From the NCBI GenBank assembly GCA_049322295.1, contig JBMORO010000034.1, positions 1 to 11,340 of the forward strand: a stretch of 11,340 nucleotides of DNA. Direction: 5' to 3'. The first letter of the stretch is position 1; each line of letters starts with the position of its first letter. This document shows positions 1 through 6,899 of the stretch, piece after piece. The notes under the pieces were generated by a model. The model saw nothing but the letters and a program-made list of their open reading frames with translations. It had not been told where the DNA came from and searched no databases. Position numbers and translations under genes: made by a program. The DNA is from JBMORO01 sp049322295 (GTDB taxonomy: Bacteria; Patescibacteriota; Minisyncoccia; RBG-13-40-8-A).

Positions 1-2018
1 TTATTTTGACGGGTTTTGACAAGGAGGGAAGCACATTTTGGGCATTTTTCATTAAGGGGATAATCCCATAAAGCAAATTTACATTTAGGGAATTGATTGC
101 AGCTATAAAATATTCTTCCTTTTTTCGTTTTTCTTTCTAATATCTCCCCTTTATTGCACTTTGGACATTTAACATTTGTAGAATTTTGAATTTGTTTGGT
201 ATTTCTACATTTAGGAAAATTAGAACAAGCCAAGAATTTCCCAAATCTACCAATTTTAATTACCATTGGTGAGCCGCATTTCTCACAGATTTCTTCTGAT
301 TTTTCCTCAATTATTTCTTTTTTTCTGATTTCCAAATATTTTTTATTCAGTTCTTCTTCAAATGGCCAATAGAAATTTTCAATCACTGGCACCCATTTCT
401 TTTTACCATTAGCAATTTCATCTAAATCATCCTCCATTTTAGCAGTAAAGCCAATATCAACAATTTTAGGGAAGTGTTCGACCAATAGATTATTAACCAA
501 AACACCCATATCAGTCGGATAGAGATATCTGACTCTTTTTATAACATAGCCTCTTTTTTGAATTGTTTCCAAAATCGGGGCATAAGTTGATGGTCGGCCA
601 ATGCCATTTTCTTCCAATGCCTTGACCAGAGTTGCTTCAGTATAAGGAAAAGGTGGTTGGGTAAAATGTTGAGAAGGGATGAGTTTTATTAGTTTAAGAA
701 TTTCATTTTTCTCTATTTGGGGGAGGATAATTTCTTCACTTTTTGTCGGCCATACTTTCAAAAATCCATCAAATTTTATTACATTGCCCGTGGCTCGAAA
801 TTCATAAATATGTTTATTTTTGCTTTGGCTGGTTTTGATGTCAATAATAGTATTATCAAAAAGAGCTGGATTCATTTGGCAAGCAATTGTTCTTTGCCAA
901 ATGAGATTATATAAAGCAAACTGATTTTTATTCAGAGATTGTTTAATATCCTCCGGTTTTTTTTCGGGGAAAGTTGGTCTAATTGCTTCATGGGCTTCTT
1001 GGGCAACCTTGCTTTTAGTTTTATAAAAATTTGGTTTTAAGGGAAGATAATTTTTGCCAAAATCTTTTCCAATTAAATTTCTTATTTTGAAGATTGCTTG
1101 ACTGGCTAAATTTAAAGAATCAGTTCGCATATAAGTTGTTAATCCGTTTTCGTATAATTGTTGGGCAATAAACATTGTTTGCTTGGCAGAAAACCTTAAT
1201 TTGCGGCTAGCTTCTTGCTGTAAGGCGCTGGTAGTAAATGGGGGAAAGGGATATTTTTTAATTTCTTTTTTTTCAATACTATCTATTTTATATTCAATAT
1301 CTTTTAAATCCTTAACAATTTCATCTGCTTGCTCTTTTGTTTTAATCCTGAGTTTAGGGATTATCTTTCCGTCTTTTTTGTTTAATTCAGCTTTGAATTC
1401 GTTATTTTTGATTTTTGATTTTTGATTTTTGATTTTGAGGAGCGTAGCGACGATTGTCCAATACTCAGTTGGTTTGAATTCGTCAATTGCTTTTTGTCTT
1501 TCTACAACCAAACGCACAGCCACCGACTGAACCCTGCCAGCTGATAATCCCTTAGCGACTTTTTTCCAGAGAAGGGGAGAAAGTTTATAGCCAACTAATC
1601 TATCTAAAATTCTTCTGGCTTGTTGGGCATCAACTAAATTTATATCAATGTCTCGGGGATTTTTAAGGGCTTCTTCAATCGCAGATTTTGTTATTTCATG
1701 AAAGACAATCCTTTTGGGTTTTTTTAAACCCAAAGCTTCTTTTAAGTGGAAAGCAATAGCTTCACCTTCCCTATCTTCGTCAGTAGCCAAAATTACGTCG
1801 GGGTATTTTAGGGTTTGTTCTTTTAGATAATTAATAACTTTTCTGGATTTGGGAATAATTCTATACTTAGGGTTAAAATTATTTCTAACATCTACCCCAA
1901 GTTCTCTTTCTGGTAAATCCCGGACATGGCCAAAAGAAGCATAGACCCGATATTTGGGACCCAAAAATCCTTGAAGGGTTTTTGATTTAGTTGGACTTTC
2001 AACTAAAACTAACTGCAT
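1..2018 (-). CDS. topA: DNA topoisomerase I (type IA), 3' end beyond the window
   Basis: Relaxes negative supercoils by cutting and rejoining one DNA strand through a covalent tyrosine link. 672 codons are visible, open to the left edge without a stop. The N-terminal Toprim domain begins MQLVLVESPTKSK, with catalytic Glu7 and the acidic triad D80-E81-D82-R83-E84. The active-site tyrosine is Y296 in TTYMRTDS. The C-terminus has zinc-ribbon modules starting at C578/C581 and C618/C621, and a third CPKC at 659-662 that is cut off by the window. The start is the ATG at 2018, which lies inside the end of dprA (10-bp overlap). No strong ribosome binding site precedes it, which suggests translational coupling to dprA. 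Residues about 195-205 are lysine/asparagine-rich and encoded by a heptamer tandem repeat. The length fits a family of roughly 690-870 residues, so only the tail is likely missing. Confidence 0.97.
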   Translation of the reverse strand, partial: MQLVLVESPTKSKTLQGFLGPKYRVYASFGHVRDLPERELGVDVRNNFNPKYRIIPKSRKVINYLKEQTLKYPDVILATDEDREGEAIAFHLKEALGLKKPKRIVFHEITKSAIEEALKNPRDIDINLVDAQQARRILDRLVGYKLSPLLWKKVAKGLSAGRVQSVAVRLVVERQKAIDEFKPTEYWTIVATLLKIKNQKSKIKNNEFKAELNKKDGKIIPKLRIKTKEQADEIVKDLKDIEYKIDSIEKKEIKKYPFPPFTTSALQQEASRKLRFSAKQTMFIAQQLYENGLTTYMRTDSLNLASQAIFKIRNLIGKDFGKNYLPLKPNFYKTKSKVAQEAHEAIRPTFPEKKPEDIKQSLNKNQFALYNLIWQRTIACQMNPALFDNTIIDIKTSQSKNKHIYEFRATGNVIKFDGFLKVWPTKSEEIILPQIEKNEILKLIKLIPSQHFTQPPFPYTEATLVKALEENGIGRPSTYAPILETIQKRGYVIKRVRYLYPTDMGVLVNNLLVEHFPKIVDIGFTAKMEDDLDEIANGKKKWVPVIENFYWPFEEELNKKYLEIRKKEIIEEKSEEICEKCGSPMVIKIGRFGKFLACSNFPKCRNTKQIQNSTNVKCPKCNKGEILERKTKKGRIFYSCNQFPKCKFALWDYPLNEKCPKCASLLVKTRQN
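1404..1437. repeat. Heptamer tandem repeat inside topA
   Basis: Four perfect copies of ATTTTTG (1404-1431) and a shortened fifth, read on the coding strand as CAAAAAT units. They encode KIKNQKSKIKNN near residues 195-206. The unit is 7 bp, so gain or loss of one copy would shift the topA frame; the frame is open on both sides here. Next to it is the GC-richer word GGAGCGTAGCGACG (1439-1452). Confidence 0.8.
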
Positions 2019-2893
2019 AAGATATAATTATTTCTTCCCAAATTCCGGACTGCTTTTTTTAACTCCAGAATTACCAGAGTTGAATTTACTATTGATGCTG
2101 GCAGTCCGCTTTTTTTTATTATTTCATCAATATGAGTGGGTTGAGCGGATAGAATAGAAATAATAATTTCTTCCTCTTTATTTTCAGGTTTAATCCTTTT
2201 CTTTTTGGTTGTCAATAAGTGGGATAAATTTAATTCTTCTAAAATATCTTCTACATCAGTGACTAATTTTGCTCCCATTTTGATTAGTTGATTCGTGCCA
2301 TAAGAATTTTTTTCATAAATAGAACCTGGTATGGCAAAAACTTCGCGATTTTGGTCTAAGGCCAGAGCAGCAGTAATTAAAGCCCCGCTTTCTTCAGGTG
2401 CCTCAACCACAACTACTCCCAAACTTAAACCACTAATAATTCTATTTCTTTGAGGAAAAGTAAATTGAGTGCCCCATGTTCCTGGTGGATATTCAGAAAT
2501 TACTGCTCCGTGTTGACTTATTTTTTCTGATAGGTGATAATTGGATGACGGATAAAAACTTTTTTTATCTAAACCACTTCCCAACACAGCAATTGTCCGA
2601 CCGCCATTTTCCAAAGCTGCTTGATGAGCAAAGGTGTCTATACCTTTGGCCAGGCCACTGACAATCGTAATTCCTAATTTAGCTAATTTTCCAGCAATAT
2701 CAAAAGTAACCTGTTTTCCATATTGAGTATATTTTCTAGTGCCAACCACTGCTACTGCTACTTTGTCTTGATTTATTATTTCTCCTTTGATATAAAGTTC
2801 TTTAGGTGGGTCGTGGATTTGCTTAAGGATGCTGGGATATTCTTTGTCTTGTAAAGTTATTTTCCCTATATTTTCTAGATTTTCTCTTGACAT
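2009..2893 (-). CDS. dprA: DNA-processing protein DprA (Smf)
   Basis: DprA binds incoming single-stranded DNA and loads RecA onto it during natural transformation. The 294-residue protein has the Rossmann-like core: VVGTRKYTQYGKQ (49-61), VSGLAKGIDTFAHQAAL (78-94), the IAVLGSGLD strand (101-109) and FPQRNRIISGLS (146-157). The C-terminal ~55 residues form the winged-helix DprA_WH domain (IISILSAQPTHIDEIIKKSG). There is no extended N-terminal SAM domain, so it resembles the shorter Bacillus-type protein. Its TAG stop overlaps the start of topA. Upstream on the same strand are pth and the LCP gene, separated by a 130-bp inverted-repeat spacer. DprA is widespread in Patescibacteria, often alongside com genes, although no com gene lies in this window. 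Confidence 0.96.
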   Translation of the reverse strand: MSRENLENIGKITLQDKEYPSILKQIHDPPKELYIKGEIINQDKVAVAVVGTRKYTQYGKQVTFDIAGKLAKLGITIVSGLAKGIDTFAHQAALENGGRTIAVLGSGLDKKSFYPSSNYHLSEKISQHGAVISEYPPGTWGTQFTFPQRNRIISGLSLGVVVVEAPEESGALITAALALDQNREVFAIPGSIYEKNSYGTNQLIKMGAKLVTDVEDILEELNLSHLLTTKKKRIKPENKEEEIIISILSAQPTHIDEIIKKSGLPASIVNSTLVILELKKAVRNLGRNNYILCS

Positions 2894-2900
2894 ATTTTTG

Positions 2901-2981
2901 CTATTGTGATATACTTATAACAGAGTTAAAAATTGAATAATATCTTGTTTCTAATCCTGCCTGTTGAGTGACGAAATCCAA
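2901..2981 (-). other. Possible 26-codon leader ORF upstream of dprA
   Basis: A perfect Shine-Dalgarno-like AAGGAGGG (2993-2986, minus strand) sits at ordinary spacing before a TTG codon at 2981. This opens a 26-residue frame (after the start: DFVTQQAGLETRYYSIFNSV...) that ends in TAG, 7 bp before the dprA ATG. The strength of the SD is notable because several real genes here have weak or no SD. Against it: the start is TTG, the peptide matches no family I recognise, and the SD falls inside an inverted-repeat element. It could be chance or a remnant. Confidence 0.2.
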
Positions 2982-3075
2982 TCTACCCTCCTTGATTGTG
3001 TTAGTAGTCAAAAGCTTTCAGGTTTTCTCGCTTCTGCAAGACAATCTGAAACACTCGCAGGTAGGATTAGGAACA
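2946..3075. repeat. 130-bp inverted-repeat element between pth and dprA
   Basis: The left arm 2946-2970 and right arm 3052-3075 are near-perfect reverse complements, with two mismatches and one indel over about 25 bp. Both carry the core CTAATCCT. Inside are smaller inverted pairs: TTTCAG/CTGAAA (3016-3021 with 3046-3051) and CAATC/GATTG (2979-2983 with 2994-2998). The right arm includes the last bases and stop codon of pth. It has no T-run next to a short stem, so it is not a textbook terminator. It could be a small non-autonomous palindromic element or a structured spacer in the pth-dprA transcript. Confidence 0.7.
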
Positions 3076-3585
3076 GGAATCAAAAAGCAGCTTGATTTGT
3101 TCAACTGCTTTTTTGATTATTTCAGATAATTGTTTTTCTTCTTGTTTAGTAAATTTTTCGAGCACAAATTTTTCTGTTTCTTGTTTCTTGCTACCTGTTA
3201 CTTGTTTTATTCCTATGCGAATTCTGGTAAAATTTTGCGTTCCTAATTCGTCAATAATTGATTGTACCCCTTTATGACCAGCGGAAGAAGAATTTTTACT
3301 TATCCGAATTGTGCCAAAGGGCAAATCCACATCGTCGTGTACCACAATGATGTCAGTAGTTGGTATTTTGTATTTTGTAGTTAGGGATTTTACTGCCTTT
3401 CCCGATCGATTCATAAAAGTATTAGGCTTTAAAAATATTAAATTTTGACTTTTGACTGGCGCCTGCCCGCCGAATTGGCGGGACTTTTGACTTTTAATTA
3501 TTTCATCAATTATCCTAAACCCAACATTGTGTCGGGTTTTTTTATATTTTCGTCCCGGATTTCCTAATCCCACAATAAGTTTCAT
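3067..3585 (-). CDS. pth: Peptidyl-tRNA hydrolase
   Basis: Cleaves the ester bond of peptidyl-tRNAs released prematurely from ribosomes and so recycles tRNA. The 172-residue protein opens with VGLGNPGRKYKKTRHNVGF and contains catalytic His19. FMNRSG carries Asn59 and VVHDDVDLPFG carries Asp84, the family's catalytic and binding positions. The usual GHNG motif reads GHKG here, so the position equal to E. coli Asn114 is Lys105. Residues 31-48 (KSQKSRQFGGQAPVKSQN) are unusual: they are encoded by a GC-rich hairpin flanked by short direct repeats, and they replace the variable segment that normally precedes the LxKPxTFMN strand. The start overlaps the LCP stop by 4 bp (ATGA), which indicates translational coupling. 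Confidence 0.96.
   Translation of the reverse strand: MKLIVGLGNPGRKYKKTRHNVGFRIIDEIIKSQKSRQFGGQAPVKSQNLIFLKPNTFMNRSGKAVKSLTTKYKIPTTDIIVVHDDVDLPFGTIRISKNSSSAGHKGVQSIIDELGTQNFTRIRIGIKQVTGSKKQETEKFVLEKFTKQEEKQLSEIIKKAVEQIKLLFDSCS
3443..3495. repeat. GC-rich palindrome with direct-repeat flanks inside pth
   Basis: CCCGCC (3466-3471) and GGCGGG (3477-3482) form a 6-bp hairpin with loop GAATT. On both sides lie copies of the AT-rich words GACTTTT/TTTTGAC (3443-3457 and 3482-3495). The 10-mer CCTGCCCGCC (3462-3471) occurs again at 10020-10029 between ftsA and ftsZ. The insertion keeps the pth frame and encodes residues around 31-48. It looks like a short mobile palindrome accommodated in a surface loop. 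Confidence 0.7.
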
Positions 3586-4682
3586 AAATTACTTACAAGT
3601 TGATTAATGTATTCTCTTATTTCTTGATAATTTTCTAAACCAGCTCTAGGTTTTAGAATATAGGCTTTTTCATTGCCCAGTATAATTTCATCAGAAATTA
3701 AAAATTCTTGATCTAAAGTACTGAATTTAATTTCATCTAAATTTGTTTTTTTAACTAAATTCCAAACATATTTAATATCATCTAAATCAATATCGGTGTA
3801 AGTATGACTGTTTAATGTTTTCCAAATATTTAAAATTGTGGGAAAATCCCAGAAAAAATTTAAAGAAAGAATCTGATTTTTTAAGATATTTATTACTTCT
3901 TGTTGTCTTTGAATTCGGGCAAAATCACCACCAGCTTGATTTCTACTTCTTATATATTTTAAAGTGGTTTCGCCATCTAAGTGGTGGACCCCTTTATTAA
4001 TTGAAAAAATTTGATAAGAATCGTCTGGGCCAGGAAATTGGGGGTCATAAATATTTTCTTTAACTACCACATCTATACCGCCTAGCTCATCGATTAAATT
4101 TTTTACCCCCCCTAAATTAAAAACAATAAAATAATCAAAATCTAAACCAGTAATTTCTTTTAATTTTGTTATTATTAGATTAACACCTTGCTCTTCGTTT
4201 TCCCCAGCGTTGAAAAGAGCATTTATTTTGGTATAAAAATCTTTGCCCGGAAATTTAACCAAGAGGTCTCGGGGAATAGAAATACCAATTGGTTTTTCAG
4301 CTTTCGAGGTGCTATTAATTATTATAATTGTATCAGTTAATTTCTCGCCATGATATCCTTTGCCTGGAATACCGAGAAATAACAGGTTGACTCTCTCCTT
4401 TTTTCCTGATTGGAGGAGCGAATTTAGGCTTAGCTGTTCTAAATTGATAATTGTTTTTGGACCAGAAATTGTTATTTCTCTTTTTAGAAATTTATTTAGA
4501 GGAGAAATAGCCAAAATTAAGAAAAGGAGAATAGTTACCGTTAAAATTAGAATAATAATTTTTTCAAAAATTAGCCCGAATGTCTTTTTTTTGGGTTTGC
4601 CTAAAGCCCGAGGGCTCGGCCCTTTAGGGGAATTAAGATTTTTTTGAAGAACTTTATTTAATTCTTTGAGTTGCTGTTGCAT
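3582..4682 (-). CDS. LytR-CpsA-Psr (LCP) family cell-wall polymer transferase
   Basis: LCP enzymes transfer undecaprenyl-linked glycopolymers to the cell wall on the outer face of the membrane. The 366-residue protein has a short basic cytoplasmic N-terminus, one membrane helix (about 38-60) and an extracellular LCP domain from about 96. Signature segments are DTIIIINSTSKAEKPIGISI (117-136) followed by PRDLLVKFPG, and YIRSRNQAGGDFARIQRQQ (243-261) with the conserved arginines and Asp that handle the pyrophosphate. Residues 19-28 (PKGPSPRALG) in the cytoplasmic tail are encoded by a 29-bp palindrome. It is the first gene of the minus-strand group; its stop overlaps the pth start by 4 bp. The specific polymer cannot be told from sequence. 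The start ATG at 4682 lies next to an inverted-repeat element that fills the divergent intergenic region. Confidence 0.93.
   Translation of the reverse strand: MQQQLKELNKVLQKNLNSPKGPSPRALGKPKKKTFGLIFEKIIILILTVTILLFLILAISPLNKFLKREITISGPKTIINLEQLSLNSLLQSGKKERVNLLFLGIPGKGYHGEKLTDTIIIINSTSKAEKPIGISIPRDLLVKFPGKDFYTKINALFNAGENEEQGVNLIITKLKEITGLDFDYFIVFNLGGVKNLIDELGGIDVVVKENIYDPQFPGPDDSYQIFSINKGVHHLDGETTLKYIRSRNQAGGDFARIQRQQEVINILKNQILSLNFFWDFPTILNIWKTLNSHTYTDIDLDDIKYVWNLVKKTNLDEIKFSTLDQEFLISDEIILGNEKAYILKPRAGLENYQEIREYINQLVSNL
4600..4628. repeat. 29-bp palindrome inside the LCP gene
   Basis: CCTAAAG (4600-4606) pairs with CTTTAGG (4622-4628), and CCGAG (4608-4612) with CTCGG (4615-4619), giving a 12-bp interrupted stem. 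It is translated in frame as PKGPSPRALG, residues 19-28, between the N-terminal helix and the lysine-rich pre-membrane stretch. This is a part of the protein that tolerates extra residues. Confidence 0.75.
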
Positions 4683-4683
4683 T

Positions 4684-4833
4684 AATTATACCCAGTGCTA
4701 CAACTTTGGATTTTATACTGAGTTCATCAAAGTTGTAGATTATAATAAATCAAAAATGTTTGTTCATCTATTTTGCCATAGCGCTTTATTTGTGCCGCTT
4801 TGCGGCATCAAAGTTGTAGCACTGGGTGTAATT
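4684..4833. repeat. 150-bp inverted-repeat element with a third internal arm
   Basis: The left arm 4684-4708 and right arm 4809-4833 are reverse complements at 24 of 25 positions; the core is ACCCAGTGCTACAACTTTG. A third partial copy, CATCAAAGTTGTAG at 4725-4738, directly repeats 4806-4819 and can pair with 4698-4708 over 11 bp. The left arm can therefore form a short local hairpin or the long outer one, but not both. A small GCCGC/GCGGC hairpin (about 4794-4806) lies next to the right arm. The element fills most of the divergent intergenic region between the LCP gene and lepB. Confidence 0.8.
4739..4766 (-). promoter_or_regulatory. Weak candidate promoter for the LCP-pth group
   Basis: On the minus strand a perfect TATAAT (4744-4739) is preceded at 16 bp by TGAACA (4766-4761), which matches the -35 consensus poorly. 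It lies within the inverted-repeat element, so the transcript would begin near the internal arm. AT-rich sequence gives such -10 matches by chance. Confidence 0.3.
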
Positions 4834-4845
4834 TCATTATAACAT

Positions 4846-4874
4846 TTGCCATATAATTGAGAAACTTGTATAAT
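4846..4874 (+). promoter_or_regulatory. Sigma70-type promoter for lepB and downstream genes
   Basis: TTGCCA (4846-4851), a 17-bp spacer and a perfect TATAAT (4869-4874) match the consensus layout. Transcription would start near 4881, where an ATG immediately precedes the N gap. The ATG at 4873 overlaps the -10 hexamer and so cannot be the translation start of this transcript. Confidence 0.75.
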
Positions 4875-4880
4875 GAATTT

Positions 4881-5541
4881 ATGNNNNNNNNNNNNNNNNN
4901 NNNNNNNNNNNNNNNNNNNNNNNNNNNNNNNNNNNNNNNNNNNNNNNNNNNNNNNNNNNNNNNNNNNNNNNNNNNNNNNNNNNTTAAAAGTCTCGCTATC
5001 TAAATATTGGCTGAATTTTTGTTGGGAGATTTTAAAAATTGTCATTATTTCTTTGGCAATTATTATTCCCATCCGTTATTTTTTAATTCAGCCATTTTTT
5101 GTCAAAGGCGCTTCGATGGAACCAAATTTTTTAGATGGAGATTATTTAATTATAAATGAAATTAGTTATCGTTTCGAAGAACCAGAGAGGGGCGATGTAG
5201 TTATTTTCCGTTATCCTTTAGACCCCTCTGAGTTTTTTATAAAAAGAATAGTTGGTTTACCGGGCGAAATAGTTAAAATAGAAGATGGTAAAGTTGTTAT
5301 TTATAATAAAGAGGTATCAGATAAGAACATTATCTTAGATGAGTCAGGTTATTTGGATAATATTTATACGCCTGGCAGTTTGGAGATTACTCTAAAAGAT
5401 AATGAATATTTTGTTTTAGGAGATAATCGACGGGCTAGTTCTGACTCTAGGAAATGGGGGCCAGTGCCAAGAAAATATATTATTGGTGAAGCTTGGTTAA
5501 GGGCCTGGCCATTTTATCGTTTAGGGGTATTGGGAGAATAA
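4881..5541 (+). CDS. lepB: Signal peptidase I, N-terminus interrupted by an assembly gap
   Basis: Removes signal peptides from exported proteins on the outer side of the membrane. The readable part (4984-5541, 185 codons) begins just before a membrane helix (WEILKIVIISLAIIIPIRYF). It carries the catalytic serine in GASMEPNF (Ser codon 5113-5115), the catalytic lysine in FFIKRIVGLPGE (Lys codon 5242-5244) and the family box VLGDNRRASSDSRKWGPVP. The true start is uncertain. The ATG at 4873 sits in the -10 box. The ATG at 4881-4883 would be nearly leaderless, or the start may lie within the gap. The 100 N are a placeholder, so the frame across the gap means nothing. Family members usually have few residues before the helix, so little protein is probably missing. 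hisS follows after 4 bp. Confidence 0.9.
4884..4983. other. Assembly gap of exactly 100 N
   Basis: The round length points to a scaffolding placeholder. No sequence is shared between the two flanks, so here bases are truly missing, including part of the lepB N-terminus. Confidence 0.98.
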
Positions 5542-5545
5542 TTTT

Positions 5546-6898
5546 ATGTCCAAGAAAAAAACAATTAAAAAGAAAAAACCGGGCAAAAGAGGTAGACCGA
5601 GTAAGCCTCGAAAACCTCGTTTTGCCAAGATTAGAGTCCAAGCACCTAAGGGGACACATGATATTTTACCCCCAGAACAAAAGTATTGGGACAAGATTAG
5701 AATGGTAGTAGCTCAGGTGGCTAATAGTTATGGCTTTGAGAGAATAGACACGCCGATTTTTGAGGATGTCAAATTATTTACCAAGAGTATAGGTCAAAGC
5801 ACAGATATTATTGAGAAGCAGATTTACACCTTTAAAACTAAGGGCGGTGAGCATCTTGCCCTTCGTCCAGAATTTACTGCCGGGATAGTTAGAGCTTACA
5901 TAGAACACGGAATGAAAAATTTACCCCAACCAGTTAAGCTATACAGTATCGGTCCAGTTTTTCGTCATGATAAACCTCAAGCTGGTCGTTATCGTCAATT
6001 TCATCAGCTTAATTTTGAAGTAATCGGCGATCCCAGCGAGGTAAGCGATGTCCAGATTATTCAGGTTTTTATTTCCATTCTAAAGAAATTAAATTTAAAG
6101 AAATTCACTCTCTACATTAACAGTCTTGGTTGTCTTTTATGTGCTCCTAAATACAAGAAGACCCTGATTAATTTTTATCGTCAAAGATTAAACAAATTAT
6201 GTCGCGATTGCAGAAGACGATTTAATGAAAACCCTCTGAGATTATTAGATTGTAAAAATGAAAGGTGTAAAAAATTAGCTGGCGGAGCGCCTCAAATATT
6301 AGACTTTTTGTGTGATGAATGTCGCAATCATTTTAAGAAAGTATTGGAAATTTTAGATGATTTAGAGGTTCCTTATATTCTAAATCCTTATTTAGTTAGG
6401 GGATTGGATTACTATACCAAGACGGTTTTTGAAATTTGGGAAGACAAGGAAGATACAGCTCAGGGAGCCTTACTTGGTGGTGGTCGCTATGATAATTTGG
6501 TGGAAATGTTTAAGGGCAAACCAACTCCGGCAGTGGGAGCAGCTGCCGGAATTGAAAGAATAATTATTTCTCTTAAAAAACAAGATATTAAAGTTTCAGA
6601 AATTGAGAAGCCAAAAGTTTTTATGGTTCAGTTAGGAGAATTAGGCAAGAGAAAGAGTTTAAAATTATTTGAAGAATTTCAGAGAAAAGGAATAAAGGTT
6701 GGTGAGGCATTTAGTAAACCGAGTATTAAATCCCAGCTTAAAATTGCTGATAAAGAGGGAGCTAAAATTGCTCTAATTTTAGGTCAGAAAGAGGCATTAG
6801 AGGATAATATTATTATTAGAGATATGACTTCTGGTGTTCAAGAAACAGTGCCAATAGAAAAGGTTATTAATGAGGTTAAAAAAAGATTAAAAGAATAA
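5546..6898 (+). CDS. hisS: Histidyl-tRNA synthetase with basic N-terminal extension
   Basis: Charges tRNA-His with histidine as a class II synthetase. The 450-residue protein has APKGTHDILPPE near residues 33-44, motif 2 around GPVFRHDKPQAGRYRQFHQL (136-155), the HisA motif RGLDYYTKTVFEI (285-297) and motif 3 with GGGRYDNL (311-318) and VGAAAGIERI (330-339). The C-terminal anticodon-binding domain spans about 356-450. Four cysteine pairs (196/199, 219/222, 236/241, 256/259) lie in the insertion domain, as in several bacterial HisRS lineages, and probably bind zinc. Residues 1-30 are an added Lys/Arg-rich tail containing KRGRPSKPRKPR, similar to an AT-hook. No other start codon fits before the catalytic core; the next Met is residue 53. 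GGGAG upstream at about 10 bp supports the start at 5546. Confidence 0.97.
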   Translation: MSKKKTIKKKKPGKRGRPSKPRKPRFAKIRVQAPKGTHDILPPEQKYWDKIRMVVAQVANSYGFERIDTPIFEDVKLFTKSIGQSTDIIEKQIYTFKTKGGEHLALRPEFTAGIVRAYIEHGMKNLPQPVKLYSIGPVFRHDKPQAGRYRQFHQLNFEVIGDPSEVSDVQIIQVFISILKKLNLKKFTLYINSLGCLLCAPKYKKTLINFYRQRLNKLCRDCRRRFNENPLRLLDCKNERCKKLAGGAPQILDFLCDECRNHFKKVLEILDDLEVPYILNPYLVRGLDYYTKTVFEIWEDKEDTAQGALLGGGRYDNLVEMFKGKPTPAVGAAAGIERIIISLKKQDIKVSEIEKPKVFMVQLGELGKRKSLKLFEEFQRKGIKVGEAFSKPSIKSQLKIADKEGAKIALILGQKEALEDNIIIRDMTSGVQETVPIEKVINEVKKRLKE

Positions 6899-6899
6899 T

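Noticed and set aside
1..3. Possible topA stop (TAA on the minus strand at the very edge)
   Set aside because: It is out of frame with topA: the coding codons begin at positions congruent to 2 mod 3, and the third zinc ribbon has only just begun.
717..1425. Small plus-strand frames opposite topA
   Set aside because: They are antisense to a continuous, motif-complete topA frame and resemble no known proteins.
1404..1437. CRISPR-like repeats
   Set aside because: The units are 7 bp, contiguous, without spacers, and translated within topA.
2946..3075. A tRNA gene in the pth-dprA hairpin
   Set aside because: The outer arms are far too long for an acceptor stem, the T-loop consensus is missing and the spacing is wrong.
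4764..5072. Minus-strand open frame across the first N gap
   Set aside because: It exists only because N codons are not read as stops, and it opposes the well-supported lepB frame.
6131..6322. Cysteine pairs in HisRS as a novel zinc domain
   Set aside because: The same CxxC pattern in the insertion domain occurs in HisRS of several ordinary bacterial lineages.
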